From Massilibacteroides sp. (GTDB lineage Bacteria; Bacteroidota; Bacteroidia; Bacteroidales; Tannerellaceae), in the NCBI GenBank assembly GCA_028708075.1, contig JAQVZS010000015.1:1-54602 (forward strand): DNA of 54,602 nucleotides, written 5' to 3'. Shown piece after piece: positions 18,509 to 27,740 of the stretch. The position numbers and the translations under genes are program-made. Position 1 is the first letter of the stretch. Every line of letters begins with the position of its first letter. A model generated the notes under the pieces. That model did no database searches. It saw nothing but the letters and a program-made list of their open reading frames with translations, and was not told the origin of the DNA.

Positions 18509-19618
18509 TTAATCTTGTTTAGGAAGTGGAGGAGGAGTGCTTGCGAATAAATCCTGTAAGTCTGCTTGGCCGCCTGCCTGTACCCATCCGGCCAGTCCCT
18601 GTTTCCAGACGAGTGTATCCTGCTTGAGCTGTTGCGTGGCAACTAATTCCGCTAATGTTTTCTGGTCTAACGGACCGTGTTGTTTCCCGTTGATGGCTAC
18701 ATAATACGTTGTTGCGCCAGGAATCGGAGGAGGTGTCGCTTGTGTGGTTGGGTTGCTTTGCACCTGATTAGTCATCGCTTGTGTCATTTGACTGGCCATC
18801 GCTATTCCGGCGCCGAGTCCGATCCCCATTCCTGCCGTACCTGATGGATTTGCTGCCGCTGTTTCCATGGCTTTAGCAGCTTTCAGTTTTGTTAGTTTGT
18901 CCAAATCGATTTTTTCGAGTCGGCTGAGTTCGAAAATCTCTTTCTTTACTTCTTCCGGCATGGAAATATTCTCGATCAGGAATTTAGTCACATTCATTCC
19001 ATACGCAGAGAAGTCGTCCTTCATAAAACCGAAGATTCCTTCCGATAATTCATTCAGATTGGATGCGTAATTTTCGATTGGCAAATTCGTTTCGCCCACG
19101 GTGTCGGAGAAACGGGTAACGATAATGCTTTTGAGTTGTTCCTGAATATTTGCCGTCGTAAAGGCCTGATTGGTGCCGACAATTTGACGAATGAAAACCG
19201 GCGCGTCTGTTACTTTAAACGAATAAATACCGAAAGCCCGTATTTCGACCATTCCGAAACGCTCGTCACTCAGTATAATGGCATTTTTGGTCCCCCATTT
19301 CTGATCGAGGAAATTACGAGTGCTTACAAAGTATACTTCCGCTTTGAACGGACTGTTGAATCCGTATTTCCATCCTTTTAGTGTGCTGAGAATCGGTAGG
19401 TTTTGTGTGTTTAGGGTATACGTCCCCGGTGTAAAGGTATCGGCGATCTGTCCTTCATTCACAAAGACCGCGATCTGTCCTTCGCGAACTACAAGTTTCG
19501 CGTTATTCTTTATTTCATTATTATGTCTCTCGAAACGGTATACAATCGTATCCTGCGTATTGTCTAGAAATTCGACAATATCGATAAATTCACCGCGCAG
19601 CTTATCCCAAATACCCAT
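18509..19618 (-). CDS. SPFH domain protein with C-terminal GYF_2 domain (YdjI-like)
   Basis: A 369-residue protein often labelled virion core protein. The N-terminal SPFH/band-7-like domain covers about 25-240 (NNAKLVVREGQIAVFVNEGQ, then GTYTLNTQNLP and TRNFLDQKWGTKNAI). A Gly/Ala/Met-rich linker follows (about 257-285), then a Gln/Pro/Thr-rich stretch. The C-terminal GYF_2 (DUF4339) domain is about 304-360 (YYVAINGKQHGPLDQKTLAELV...WKQGLAGWVQAG). SPFH proteins form membrane-bound oligomers, and GYF_2 domains bind proline-rich peptides. A good promoter (TTG-N19-TATATTTG) lies 35-60 bp upstream. Confidence 0.85.
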   Translation of the reverse strand: MGIWDKLRGEFIDIVEFLDNTQDTIVYRFERHNNEIKNNAKLVVREGQIAVFVNEGQIADTFTPGTYTLNTQNLPILSTLKGWKYGFNSPFKAEVYFVSTRNFLDQKWGTKNAIILSDERFGMVEIRAFGIYSFKVTDAPVFIRQIVGTNQAFTTANIQEQLKSIIVTRFSDTVGETNLPIENYASNLNELSEGIFGFMKDDFSAYGMNVTKFLIENISMPEEVKKEIFELSRLEKIDLDKLTKLKAAKAMETAAANPSGTAGMGIGLGAGIAMASQMTQAMTNQVQSNPTTQATPPPIPGATTYYVAINGKQHGPLDQKTLAELVATQQLKQDTLVWKQGLAGWVQAGGQADLQDLFASTPPPLPKQD

Positions 19619-19651
19619 ACTTTTTATGTTTTGTAGTTATAATTGTTTGTT

Positions 19652-19681
19652 CAAATATACTTATTCTCGTGAAAAAACCAA
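19652..19681 (-). promoter_or_regulatory. Predicted promoter of the SPFH/zinc-ribbon operon
   Basis: On the minus strand, TTG (19681-19679) is followed by 19 bp and TATATTTG (19659-19652). This matches the Bacteroidetes consensus and is well placed for the start at 19618. Confidence 0.6.
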
Positions 19682-19800
19682 TTTCAGGTCTTTAATTAAA
19701 AGTAAAAAAAAGGACTTATCGAAGGAGGGTCAAAAAAAAGGCCTCATCCCGATGGCAAAAATTAAAATAAACCCTTTGAAAAACAAGCTTATATACGGTC

Positions 19801-19871
19801 TTAAAAAATCATAGGTAACTTTTTAAAAAAAGATCCCGAAGTTTTTTAAAAAGTTACCTATGATTTTTTAA
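19801..19871. repeat. Perfect 30-bp inverted repeat with 11-nt spacer
   Basis: Bases 19801-19830 are the exact reverse complement of 19842-19871, with AGATCCCGAAG as spacer. Each arm has A/T tracts around the core ATCATAGGTAAC. It lies in the 436-bp gap between the divergent SPFH operon and the thiamine riboswitch and follows no obvious gene, so a simple terminator role is not evident. The rest of the gap holds the two promoters and A-rich sequence. Confidence 0.9.
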
Positions 19872-19941
19872 AAAGATAGTGATGAGTTAATATTTTGATT
19901 ATTAGAATAATAACCTCCACTATCCCCCTTTTTTGGAGCAA

Positions 19942-19973
19942 TTTGTTTTATTCCGGTAATTTGCGTTACTTTG
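19942..19973 (+). promoter_or_regulatory. Predicted promoter of the first TPP riboswitch
   Basis: TTTG (19942-19945), 20 bp, then TTACTTTG (19966-19973), one mismatch from TAnnTTTG. The aptamer sequence GAATACTAAGGGG begins 6 bp after the -7 box, the same spacing as at the second riboswitch. Confidence 0.6.
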
Positions 19974-19979
19974 CAACTT

Positions 19980-20082
19980 GAATACTAAGGGGTGCTTGAG
20001 TGAACGTTTCCGGGGGGAACGTTTGTCAGGCTGAGATGATACCCACATTACCTGATGCGGATAATGCCGCCGAAGGGAAAAA
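19980..20082 (+). ncRNA. TPP (THI-box) riboswitch 1
   Basis: The conserved TPP aptamer blocks are all present in order: AGGGGTGCTT, a variable P3 arm, GGCTGAGATGATACCC, ACCTGATGCGGATAATGCCG and CGAAGGGAA. It binds thiamine pyrophosphate and normally turns expression off. A possible expression platform is a 10-bp AU-rich hairpin at 20079-20107 that overlaps the aptamer end. It precedes the outer-membrane receptor gene at 20184. Confidence 0.94.
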
Positions 20083-20183
20083 ATGAAATGCGGCCGCTTT
20101 CGTTTTTCGGTATACTCTTCTTTACAACACTCCTATCCTATTCACAAGTAAAATTTAGAATTTTAAAATTTAAAGTCGAAAGG

Positions 20184-22376
20184 ATGAAAAGTGTCTTTTT
20201 TTTTGCTGCTCTTTGGGGAGTAGCAATTATGGCGAGCGCGGAACCTGTGGATTCGCTGTTGGTCTCAAAAAATGTATCGTTGGATGAGGTGGTGGTTTCC
20301 GCCACGAAAGTGACAAAGGCTACGCCTGTAGCTTATTCTGAATTATCCAAACAGGAATTAGTTAAACGGAATGATGGGCAGGGTATCCCTTTTCTGATTT
20401 CGCAGTCACCGTCGGTCATTATGACATCCGATGCCGGTAATGGTGTGGGATATAGTGGCTTTCGTATCCGCGGAACGGATGCAAACCGGATTAATATTAC
20501 TTTAAACGGGGTACCGGTAAACGATTCCGAGTCGCAAGGTGCTTTTTGGGTGAACATGCCGGATATTGCTTCTTCCGTCGAAAACGTGCAGATACAACGG
20601 GGTGCTGGAACGTCTATGAATGGTGGAGCCGCTTTCGGGGCTACCGTGGCATTGCAAACGCAAAATCCAGCTTTGGAATCGTATATGGATTATTCAATTT
20701 CTGCGGGGTCGTTTGGTACGGTTCGCAACACGGTGCGGGGTGGAACGGGTTTACTTAAGGAGCATTTCGTTTTTGACGCGCGCTATTCTAATGTGCGGAG
20801 TGATGGATTTATTTCCCGGGCGAGTGCGAATATGAGTTCTTATTTCGTTTCGGGCGCGTATTATGGCGAGAATACCTTGATTAAGTTTCAAACTTTCGGA
20901 AGCGCGGAAAAAACATATCAGGCATGGAACGGGGTGCCGTCTTCTCTGCTTAAAACGAATCGTAAATATAATTCCTGTGGTGAATACGTGGATGAAAACG
21001 GGGAGACGAAGTATTACGACAATCAGACGGATAATTACTGGCAACGTCATTATCATTTGACGGGGTCGCAACGTTTGAACGTGTTATGGAATATGAACCT
21101 GACTTTGCATTATACCCATGGAAAAGGGTATTACGAGGATTACAAGGCTGGTGCAAAATATGCCTCTTACAAATTACCGGTTTATGTCGATTTGGAAGGT
21201 AAAGAAGTGCTGAAAACGGACTTAGTGCGCCGTAAATGGTTGGATAATGATTTTTACGGGGCGATTTACAATCTTAACTACAAAGGCGAAAATCTATTGT
21301 TTACCTTTGGTGCAGCAGCTAATCGTTACGACGGGGACCATTTCGGACGGGTGATGTGGGTGAAATCGACGAATGTGTTGCCGGCGCCGGACTACGAATA
21401 TTACTTGAACACCGGAAAAAAGACCGACTATAACACGTTTGTGAAACTGAATTATCAATTTTTGCCGGTATTGATCGGTTTTCTTGATTTGCAATATCGT
21501 GGAATCGATTATTCGATAAAGGGAAGTGACGATAAAGCAGGCGATCATGTGGATATTTCCAAACACTGGAATTTTTTTAACCCCAAAGTGGGCGTGAACT
21601 TCCATAAGGAAGCGCATTCTGCGTTTGCCTCTTTTTCGGTGGCGAACCGCGAACCCAATAGGGATAATTTTACGGAAGCAGGCGCAAACGAGCGTCCGGT
21701 TCATGAAACACTCTATGATTATGAATTGGGCTACACATACGAACATCCTGTTTTTAATGCCGGAATAAACTTGTATTACATGGATTATAACAATCAGCTG
21801 ATTTTGTCCGGAAAGATTAGTGAAATAGGAGGGGCGTTAACGACCAATATCAAGGATAGCTATCGTGCCGGAATCGAATTGACTGCGGGTTTGAAACCTT
21901 TTACTTTTTTAACCTGGAATGGAAATCTTACCCTCAGCCGGAATAAAATTAAGGACTTTACCGAGTATGTGGATGATTGGGACACGGGTGATCAACGAAA
22001 CGAGGACCTGGGTACGACCGACATTTCCTTCTCGCCGGATGTGATTGCTAATAGTATGTTCGACTTTTCCTGGAAAAACTTTAGTGCAAGTTTTAATTCG
22101 CAGTATGTTGGGCATCAATACATGGACAACTCTTCTTCCAAAGAACGTTCGATAGATGCTTATTTTATAAATAGCCTGCGCGTGGGATATGTCTTCAAAC
22201 TCCGCTTTGTAAAAGAACTGAGTGTCGATGTAACTGTCAACAACCTTTTCAATGAAGAATACGAAACGAATGGTTGGGTATATTCATATTATAGTGAAGG
22301 ACAACGCAGAAAAAAAGATGGCTACTTTACACAAGCTGGCTCCAATGCCATGGCAAGAGTAAGCATCCGGTTTTAG
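20184..22376 (+). CDS. TonB-dependent outer-membrane receptor, probably for thiamine
   Basis: The protein is 730 residues from the ATG at 20184 (AAAGG just upstream, signal peptide FFFAALWGVAIMASA). It has a plug domain with VVVSATKVTKATPVAYSEL, then GYSGFRIRGTDANRINITLNGVP and VENVQIQRGAG. A 22-stranded barrel follows, with the C-terminal signature MARVSIRF. It lacks the carboxypeptidase-like and SusC features. The frame is also open to an ATG at 20088 that would add 32 residues with a second signal-like stretch. Control by a TPP riboswitch and the downstream PnuT and TPK genes indicate thiamine or a derivative as substrate, like the OMthi receptor of Bacteroides thetaiotaomicron. Confidence 0.9.
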   Translation: MKSVFFFAALWGVAIMASAEPVDSLLVSKNVSLDEVVVSATKVTKATPVAYSELSKQELVKRNDGQGIPFLISQSPSVIMTSDAGNGVGYSGFRIRGTDANRINITLNGVPVNDSESQGAFWVNMPDIASSVENVQIQRGAGTSMNGGAAFGATVALQTQNPALESYMDYSISAGSFGTVRNTVRGGTGLLKEHFVFDARYSNVRSDGFISRASANMSSYFVSGAYYGENTLIKFQTFGSAEKTYQAWNGVPSSLLKTNRKYNSCGEYVDENGETKYYDNQTDNYWQRHYHLTGSQRLNVLWNMNLTLHYTHGKGYYEDYKAGAKYASYKLPVYVDLEGKEVLKTDLVRRKWLDNDFYGAIYNLNYKGENLLFTFGAAANRYDGDHFGRVMWVKSTNVLPAPDYEYYLNTGKKTDYNTFVKLNYQFLPVLIGFLDLQYRGIDYSIKGSDDKAGDHVDISKHWNFFNPKVGVNFHKEAHSAFASFSVANREPNRDNFTEAGANERPVHETLYDYELGYTYEHPVFNAGINLYYMDYNNQLILSGKISEIGGALTTNIKDSYRAGIELTAGLKPFTFLTWNGNLTLSRNKIKDFTEYVDDWDTGDQRNEDLGTTDISFSPDVIANSMFDFSWKNFSASFNSQYVGHQYMDNSSSKERSIDAYFINSLRVGYVFKLRFVKELSVDVTVNNLFNEEYETNGWVYSYYSEGQRRKKDGYFTQAGSNAMARVSIRF

Positions 22377-22406
22377 CCCATTTTTTCTTCTCTATAGAAC
22401 ATCTTA

Positions 22407-22456
22407 GAAAAAGAGATTGCGCGGAAAATAGACTTTTCTGTGTAATCTCTTTTTCA
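22407..22456 (+). terminator. Terminator after the thiamine receptor gene
   Basis: AAAAAGAGATT (22408-22418) pairs with AATCTCTTTTT (22444-22454), with further imperfect pairing inside the loop and a T run. It separates the receptor from the SusC/SusD pair. Confidence 0.75.
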
Positions 22457-22535
22457 TTTTCACGCAATATCCTCCCCCTATCTTTGTCTGCCGAAAAAGG
22501 AGCCTCTTTTTTTAATCCAGTCTCTGTTATTTAGC

Positions 22536-22573
22536 ATAAAACAGGAGAATAATGTCAGTATTCCCCTGTTTTT
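22536..22573. terminator. Hairpin terminator just upstream of susC-like gene
   Basis: AAAACAGG...GAATA and TATTC...CCTGTTTT form a hairpin flanked by A and T runs on both strands. It lies 50 bp before the susC start. Between 22380 and 22623 there is no gene, only this and the preceding terminator. Confidence 0.65.
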
Positions 22574-22623
22574 CATAAATTCTTTATTAAGTATCTAAAA
22601 CAAAGATTTTATTATTCAAAAGT

Positions 22624-25600
22624 ATGAAAAAGAAGAAGAAAAAGCTAATAAAAGCTAGTTATTTAAAATTCCTAACATTTAGCTTAGGGTTAAGCTGTGT
22701 ATCGATTTGTCCAACAGCTGGAGCTGCCAGGTCAATTGTGCTATCAGAAATTGTAGATGAAGGGAATTCTAATTTGGAACGCATCCAAAATCAAACTCAA
22801 AAAGGGAAAATCATCACTGGGAATGTTCTGGATGATACTGGAATGCCTATTATTGGAGCAAGCGTCTTGATAAAAGGGACAACAAACGGAACGGTATCAG
22901 ACATTGATGGTAATTTCTCTATTGCTGTTGATAAAACTGAGGCTGTGTTGCAGGTTTCTTATATTGGCTATCTAAAACAAGAAATAAGCATTAAAGGCAA
23001 TCAACCTTTACAAATTGTACTCTCAACTGATAGTCAGAACTTGGACGAAATCGTTGTCGTTGGCTATCAGACAATGAGAAAAACAGATGTAACAAGTGCA
23101 ATAGCCAGTATTAAAGCAAAAGAATTGAATCTTACGACACCTTCTATCGGGCAAAGCCTTGTCGGGAAAGTTGCAGGCGTACAAATTTCACAAGTAAGCG
23201 GAGCACCTTATAATAGTACAAAAATTCGCGTGCGTGGAACTGTTTCTGTCAATTCAAGTTCAGACCCCCTTTACGTTATTGATGGTTACCCTTCTAATGA
23301 AGATCTTTTTTTGAATCCGGAAGACATCGAATCCATTGAAGTCTTAAAAGATGCCGCTTCAGCAGCTATTTATGGATCAAGAGCTGCGGGAGGTGTTATA
23401 CTTATCACGACTAAAAGAGGAAAAGAGGGAAAAGCTAAAGTTGATTACGGATACCAATTCAGCATCAACCAACTTAGCAAAAAAGTAGATATGTTAAACG
23501 CTCAGGAATTTACAGAGCTACATGTCGAAGGACACAATACCGCTTATAAAAATCTATTGTTAAGCAAAGGCATTGAATGGAACGATCAGATGTTCAGTGA
23601 CACAAACGAGAAACGTAAAGAACGTTTGGGTTCATATAATAGCGCTGCAATGGTTCCGGAATTTATGTATGATTTTGCCAATCAAAAAGTTATAAGCCCT
23701 CAATACGATACAGATTGGCAGGATGAATTATATCGTAACGCGTCAGGTCATCGGCACACGATCTCAATAAATGGAGGGAGCAAGGGGATCCGTTACAATG
23801 TAAGTGCTAATTATCAATTATTAGATGGAATTATTCTTTCTACCAAGCAGGATCGCCTTAACCTAAGGAGTAATATTGATATTGATGTATCATCTAGATT
23901 TAAAATAAGTGCAAATTTCGCGACAACTTATACCTGGAGCCGCGAAGTTCGTGAAGGACGTTTTAATCAAGGGCCAATATTAGGTGCTTTAGTATACGCT
24001 CCAATATTCAGAGCCTATGATGACGATGGGAAAATAATTAAGAACGAAATGGCGTCATATGCTGCGGACCATGCATTCCAATCTATTGAGAACCCTGTTG
24101 CATTAGCGACCGAAACAAAAATCAGTCGCAATAAAACGCATAATACATATAATATCAATGGTTCGTATGAATTAATAAAAGATTTTTTTATTAATGCGAA
24201 TTTAGGGATGTTCAATTCTGCTGAAAAATACGAATTTTATTTACCGACAAGTCTTAGTAGTGGAAATAACCCGCCGTATTCGGATGCTGCAAAAGCCGCA
24301 GCGTATGCATTGGCTAAAAACACTAATCAGCAAAACTACCTTGGTGAATTTACTACAAATTATGCAAAAAAATGGGATGTTCATTCACTTCAGGGAGTTG
24401 CCGGATTTTCGCTCCAAAAAGACAAACTCGATATTCTTGAAGTGAAAGGGACGGGCTATGAAGATGATCACATACAAGAAGTAACTGGGCATGGCGCTGA
24501 TCCAGCCGACATTTCATTAACGAGTAACACCGCAAAGTCAAACTGGTCAATGGTTTCTTACTTCGCGCGTCTGAATTATAATTACAACGATTTATACTTC
24601 TTTACTGCATCTTTCCGTGGAGACGGCTCATCTCTGTTTGGCCCTTTGAATCGTTGGGGATACTTCCCTTCTGTATCAGGAGGATGGGCCATTTCTAATG
24701 AAAAATTCTTTCAGGAGAAAGTTGGAGAATCTACTTCACTCAAATTAAGAGCGAGTTGGGGACTTAGTGGAAATAATAATATCGGAAATTATAAATACGC
24801 TCAGGTAATGAGTTCTCCTACAGGAACAGTAATAGGAGGTAGTGTCGTTTCGTCTATGTATTCCGGAGGATTTATGGATCCGGCTTTAGGTTGGGAAACA
24901 ACTTCACAGATGAACATCGGTTTTGATCTTGGGTTATTCAAACATCGCTTAGATTTATCGGTTAATTTTTATAATAGTTTGACAAAAGACTTGCTATTTA
25001 ATCAAACAATAACGGCATCTTCAGGTTCTACGTCTTATTTAACAAATCTTCCCAATTCTAAAATAAGAAACAGGGGTTTAGATCTTCAGGCTGATGTGAG
25101 AGTGATTGCGAAAAAAGATTTTGATTTGAACTTTAGTGGAAATATATCATTTAACAGAAACAAAATATTGGACCTTGGAGGTGCAAGCACGATTATTACT
25201 AACGGAGCAGAACGCTCATACAAAACTCACATAACGCAAGAAGGTTCTCCCATAGGTATGTTCTATGGCTTTAAAGTTAAAGGGATGGTTCGTGAAGCGG
25301 ATATGACAAATATCGAAATGGATAATCAATATTATAATTCTGCAAGCCAGTCGTTCCCTGATGGATACAACCTTAAGGGGCCGGCAAGATCTACGTCGCA
25401 AACTACTCCATTAGCTCCTGGTGATTTATATTTTGAGGATCTTAATGGTGATGGAGTTGTCAATGACGATGACAAACAAATCATAGGTTCTCCTCATCCT
25501 GATTTTACCTTCGGGTTTAATGTGAATGGAAATCTCCGGAGCTTTGATTTTACGGCATCTTTTAATGGCTCTTATGGAAATGACGTACTGGATGGTCAAG

Positions 25601-26010
25601 ACTATTATATTTTTAATATGGAAGGTTCTGGGAATCAATACAAAGAAGTTGTACAGCGTTATCGTAATGAAGAAAATCCAGGCAATGGGAAAATATATCG
25701 TGCATCTAGAGGAGGAACCCAAAGTAACAGTACGCGTTTATCTACTTTTTATTTGCAGGATGGTTCTTTCTTAAGATGTACAAATATTACAATTGGTTAT
25801 TCTATACCTCATATTGCTAAGCTTACAAATGGAAATGTTAGCAATCTGAGAGTTTATGCCGCTGTAGATAATGCATTTACCATATCGGCATATAAAGGCT
25901 ATAACCCTGAAGTTGATTACAATGACGGAGCAAACCTAACACCAGGGGTGGATTATGGAAAGTATCCATTAGTAAGAGCATATAATTTAGGTGTTCAATT
26001 GTCTTTTTAA
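22624..26010 (+). CDS. SusC/RagA family TonB-linked outer-membrane protein
   Basis: A 1128-residue SusC-type transporter. A basic N-terminus and signal peptide are followed by a carboxypeptidase-D-like domain (about 56-140: GKIITGNVLDDTGMPIIGAS and SYIGYLKQEI). The TonB box/plug start is DEIVVVGYQTMRKTDVTSAI. The plug has IRVRGTVSVNSSSDPLYVIDG and AASAAIYGSRAAGGVILITT. A large barrel ends GVQLSF. There is no STN domain, so no FecR-type signalling is expected. SusC proteins form a pedal-bin complex with SusD to import large ligands. It lies between two TPP-controlled units but has no riboswitch of its own. Its substrate is unknown. The base composition looks more AT-rich than the flanking thiamine genes. 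Confidence 0.95.
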   Translation: MKKKKKKLIKASYLKFLTFSLGLSCVSICPTAGAARSIVLSEIVDEGNSNLERIQNQTQKGKIITGNVLDDTGMPIIGASVLIKGTTNGTVSDIDGNFSIAVDKTEAVLQVSYIGYLKQEISIKGNQPLQIVLSTDSQNLDEIVVVGYQTMRKTDVTSAIASIKAKELNLTTPSIGQSLVGKVAGVQISQVSGAPYNSTKIRVRGTVSVNSSSDPLYVIDGYPSNEDLFLNPEDIESIEVLKDAASAAIYGSRAAGGVILITTKRGKEGKAKVDYGYQFSINQLSKKVDMLNAQEFTELHVEGHNTAYKNLLLSKGIEWNDQMFSDTNEKRKERLGSYNSAAMVPEFMYDFANQKVISPQYDTDWQDELYRNASGHRHTISINGGSKGIRYNVSANYQLLDGIILSTKQDRLNLRSNIDIDVSSRFKISANFATTYTWSREVREGRFNQGPILGALVYAPIFRAYDDDGKIIKNEMASYAADHAFQSIENPVALATETKISRNKTHNTYNINGSYELIKDFFINANLGMFNSAEKYEFYLPTSLSSGNNPPYSDAAKAAAYALAKNTNQQNYLGEFTTNYAKKWDVHSLQGVAGFSLQKDKLDILEVKGTGYEDDHIQEVTGHGADPADISLTSNTAKSNWSMVSYFARLNYNYNDLYFFTASFRGDGSSLFGPLNRWGYFPSVSGGWAISNEKFFQEKVGESTSLKLRASWGLSGNNNIGNYKYAQVMSSPTGTVIGGSVVSSMYSGGFMDPALGWETTSQMNIGFDLGLFKHRLDLSVNFYNSLTKDLLFNQTITASSGSTSYLTNLPNSKIRNRGLDLQADVRVIAKKDFDLNFSGNISFNRNKILDLGGASTIITNGAERSYKTHITQEGSPIGMFYGFKVKGMVREADMTNIEMDNQYYNSASQSFPDGYNLKGPARSTSQTTPLAPGDLYFEDLNGDGVVNDDDKQIIGSPHPDFTFGFNVNGNLRSFDFTASFNGSYGNDVLDGQDYYIFNMEGSGNQYKEVVQRYRNEENPGNGKIYRASRGGTQSNSTRLSTFYLQDGSFLRCTNITIGYSIPHIAKLTNGNVSNLRVYAAVDNAFTISAYKGYNPEVDYNDGANLTPGVDYGKYPLVRAYNLGVQLSF

Positions 26011-26023
26011 TGAATAAAAATAA

Positions 26024-27553
26024 ATGAAGATGAAAAAGAGATTATTTACAATAATAACTATCCTTTCGTGTTTGTATACCTTTATTTCTTGTGATAATTT
26101 TATTGATGAAACAAACCCGAATAAGATCCCCGTTGAGAGCTATTTCCAAACGGAAAATGACGTAGAAAGAGCTGTAAACGCAATTTATCTTGCCATAAGA
26201 AGTAATAGCTGCTTGGGAGAAACGAGTTATCTTTATACAGAGGAACGATCAGACAATATGGGTCGGCTAGATAATCAATCTTCGGCAGGTGAACCTTTCC
26301 AATTTACTGATTTCTCTTTATTACCAAGTAATACTTATCTAAGATCTCATTGGAACAGCTTGTATACAGCAATTACACGTAGTAATTTTGTGCTGACATA
26401 TATCGATGATGTTGAATTCGAAAATGAAACAGATAAAACCAATATTTCGGCTGAAGCCAAATTCTTACGTGCGTTAGTTTATTTTCATCTGGTTCGAAAA
26501 TGGGGTGATGTACCCTTGGTAACAAAATTTCTGTCCACTCAAGACGAGATCAAAGAAATTACGTTCAGAGAAAAACAAGAAACAGTCTATGCTCAAATCA
26601 TAGCAGATCTGAGTGATGGAATGCAATCTTCATTACCCAATATACAACCAGCTTCAGGTAAAGGCCGGACATGTAAGGCGGCAATTAGCGCTCTTTTAGG
26701 ACAAGTATATCTTACCATGGCAACCTCCCAAATTGGAGATGAGAACTCAAATCTTAATGCAGCGAAGCAATATCTTGAAGAAGCCTACAAAATGAGAACT
26801 TTCGGAGATTTGAGTGAGATACCTTATTCGGATGTTTTCAACGTAGAAAAAAAGAATTCATGTCCCGAGATTATCTTTCAAATCCAATATATACAAGGAG
26901 ATAAAGATTATTCATCTGTTATTGCAACAAAAAACCAACCAAAAGGGGAATATATCAACTCTCAAAAAGTTTCAACAGGTACAGGGAATTTTGTTAATCC
27001 AGATATTGTTAATGAATTTGAAGAGAATGATATACGCAAAGAGTGGTCAATACAATATTCGTCATACTCAAATGCCTATTTTATCACTAAGTTTAGAGAT
27101 GCGAGTGACGCTGCTGGGACTTTAGGTTACGGAGGTAATGACTGGATATTAATGCGCTATGCAGATGTTATTCTAATGCTTGCTGAAGTGAATCAGCTAT
27201 TAAATAATGAAACAGATGCTATTGGTTATTTGAATCAGGTGCGAAACCGTGCGGGACTCTCCTCTTATGAAGAATCTATTAAAGATGTCCAATACAAATC
27301 GAATTATCCAAATCTGAAACTTGCTATATTACATGAACGTCGTTTGGAACTGGCTTTCGAAAATCATAGATGGTTTGATCTGCTTCGTTTTTTTAATACG
27401 GATGAATTGGTTACGTATATCCACGCTAAAAAGCAAGAAGATTATGGTATCTCAAACATCAAGAATTTTGGGACAAAGGATCGATACTATCCAATTCCTT
27501 TCGACGAAAACAAGCTTGACCCTGAAAAAATGTATCAGAATCCAGGTTATTAA
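26024..27553 (+). CDS. SusD/RagB family nutrient-binding outer-membrane lipoprotein
   Basis: A 509-residue SusD-type lipoprotein with lipobox Cys23 (YTFISCDN). The N-terminal SusD-like region has ETNPNKIPVESYFQTENDVERAVNAIY. Helical TPR-like segments follow (AEAKFLRALVYFHLVRKWGDVPLV), and the C-terminal RagB domain has RYADVILMLAEVNQLLNN and ERRLELAFENHRWFDLLRF. It starts 13 bp after the susC stop and forms a pair with it. No carbohydrate-active enzyme is next to the pair, so the ligand cannot be guessed from context except by its place in the thiamine region. Confidence 0.95.
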   Translation: MKMKKRLFTIITILSCLYTFISCDNFIDETNPNKIPVESYFQTENDVERAVNAIYLAIRSNSCLGETSYLYTEERSDNMGRLDNQSSAGEPFQFTDFSLLPSNTYLRSHWNSLYTAITRSNFVLTYIDDVEFENETDKTNISAEAKFLRALVYFHLVRKWGDVPLVTKFLSTQDEIKEITFREKQETVYAQIIADLSDGMQSSLPNIQPASGKGRTCKAAISALLGQVYLTMATSQIGDENSNLNAAKQYLEEAYKMRTFGDLSEIPYSDVFNVEKKNSCPEIIFQIQYIQGDKDYSSVIATKNQPKGEYINSQKVSTGTGNFVNPDIVNEFEENDIRKEWSIQYSSYSNAYFITKFRDASDAAGTLGYGGNDWILMRYADVILMLAEVNQLLNNETDAIGYLNQVRNRAGLSSYEESIKDVQYKSNYPNLKLAILHERRLELAFENHRWFDLLRFFNTDELVTYIHAKKQEDYGISNIKNFGTKDRYYPIPFDENKLDPEKMYQNPGY

Positions 27554-27608
27554 TCCTTCTAATAATACTGAACAGGTCTTATACGACAGGTTATATTTAT
27601 TGATAACT

Positions 27609-27648
27609 AAAAAGGTTGTGAACCGATTCCTCGGTCATAACCTTTTTT
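27609..27648 (+). terminator. susD terminator
   Basis: AAAAAGGTTGTGA and TCATAACCTTTTT pair, with inner ACCG/CGGT, followed by T6. It ends the SusC/SusD transcript before the second riboswitch. Confidence 0.8.
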
Positions 27649-27702
27649 CGATTTTACAATTAAAGCTTTATACTAACCAGAATATTGAAACAGCAAACTT
27701 CT

Positions 27703-27734
27703 TTTGCAAAGCTCTGTTATTTTTCTTTTCTTTG
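27703..27734 (+). promoter_or_regulatory. Predicted promoter of the second TPP riboswitch
   Basis: TTTG (27703-27706), 20 bp, then TTTCTTTG (27727-27734), one mismatch from TAnnTTTG. The aptamer starts 6 bp later with GAATACTAGGGG, copying the layout of the first riboswitch. Confidence 0.55.
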
Positions 27735-27740
27735 AGTTCT

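Noticed and set aside
18505..18642. 46-codon upstream extension of the zinc-ribbon protein
   Set aside because: It lies inside the SPFH coding sequence in another frame, and the ATG at 18504 is directly before the zinc ribbon.
19752..19814. 20-codon basic ORF (MAKIKINPLKNKLIYGLKKS) ending in the 30-bp inverted repeat
   Set aside because: No well-placed ribosome binding site or promoter; composition follows the A-rich intergenic DNA.
20751..21746. Long minus-strand ORFs opposite the thiamine receptor
   Set aside because: No domain or start context; the plus-strand receptor explains the sequence.
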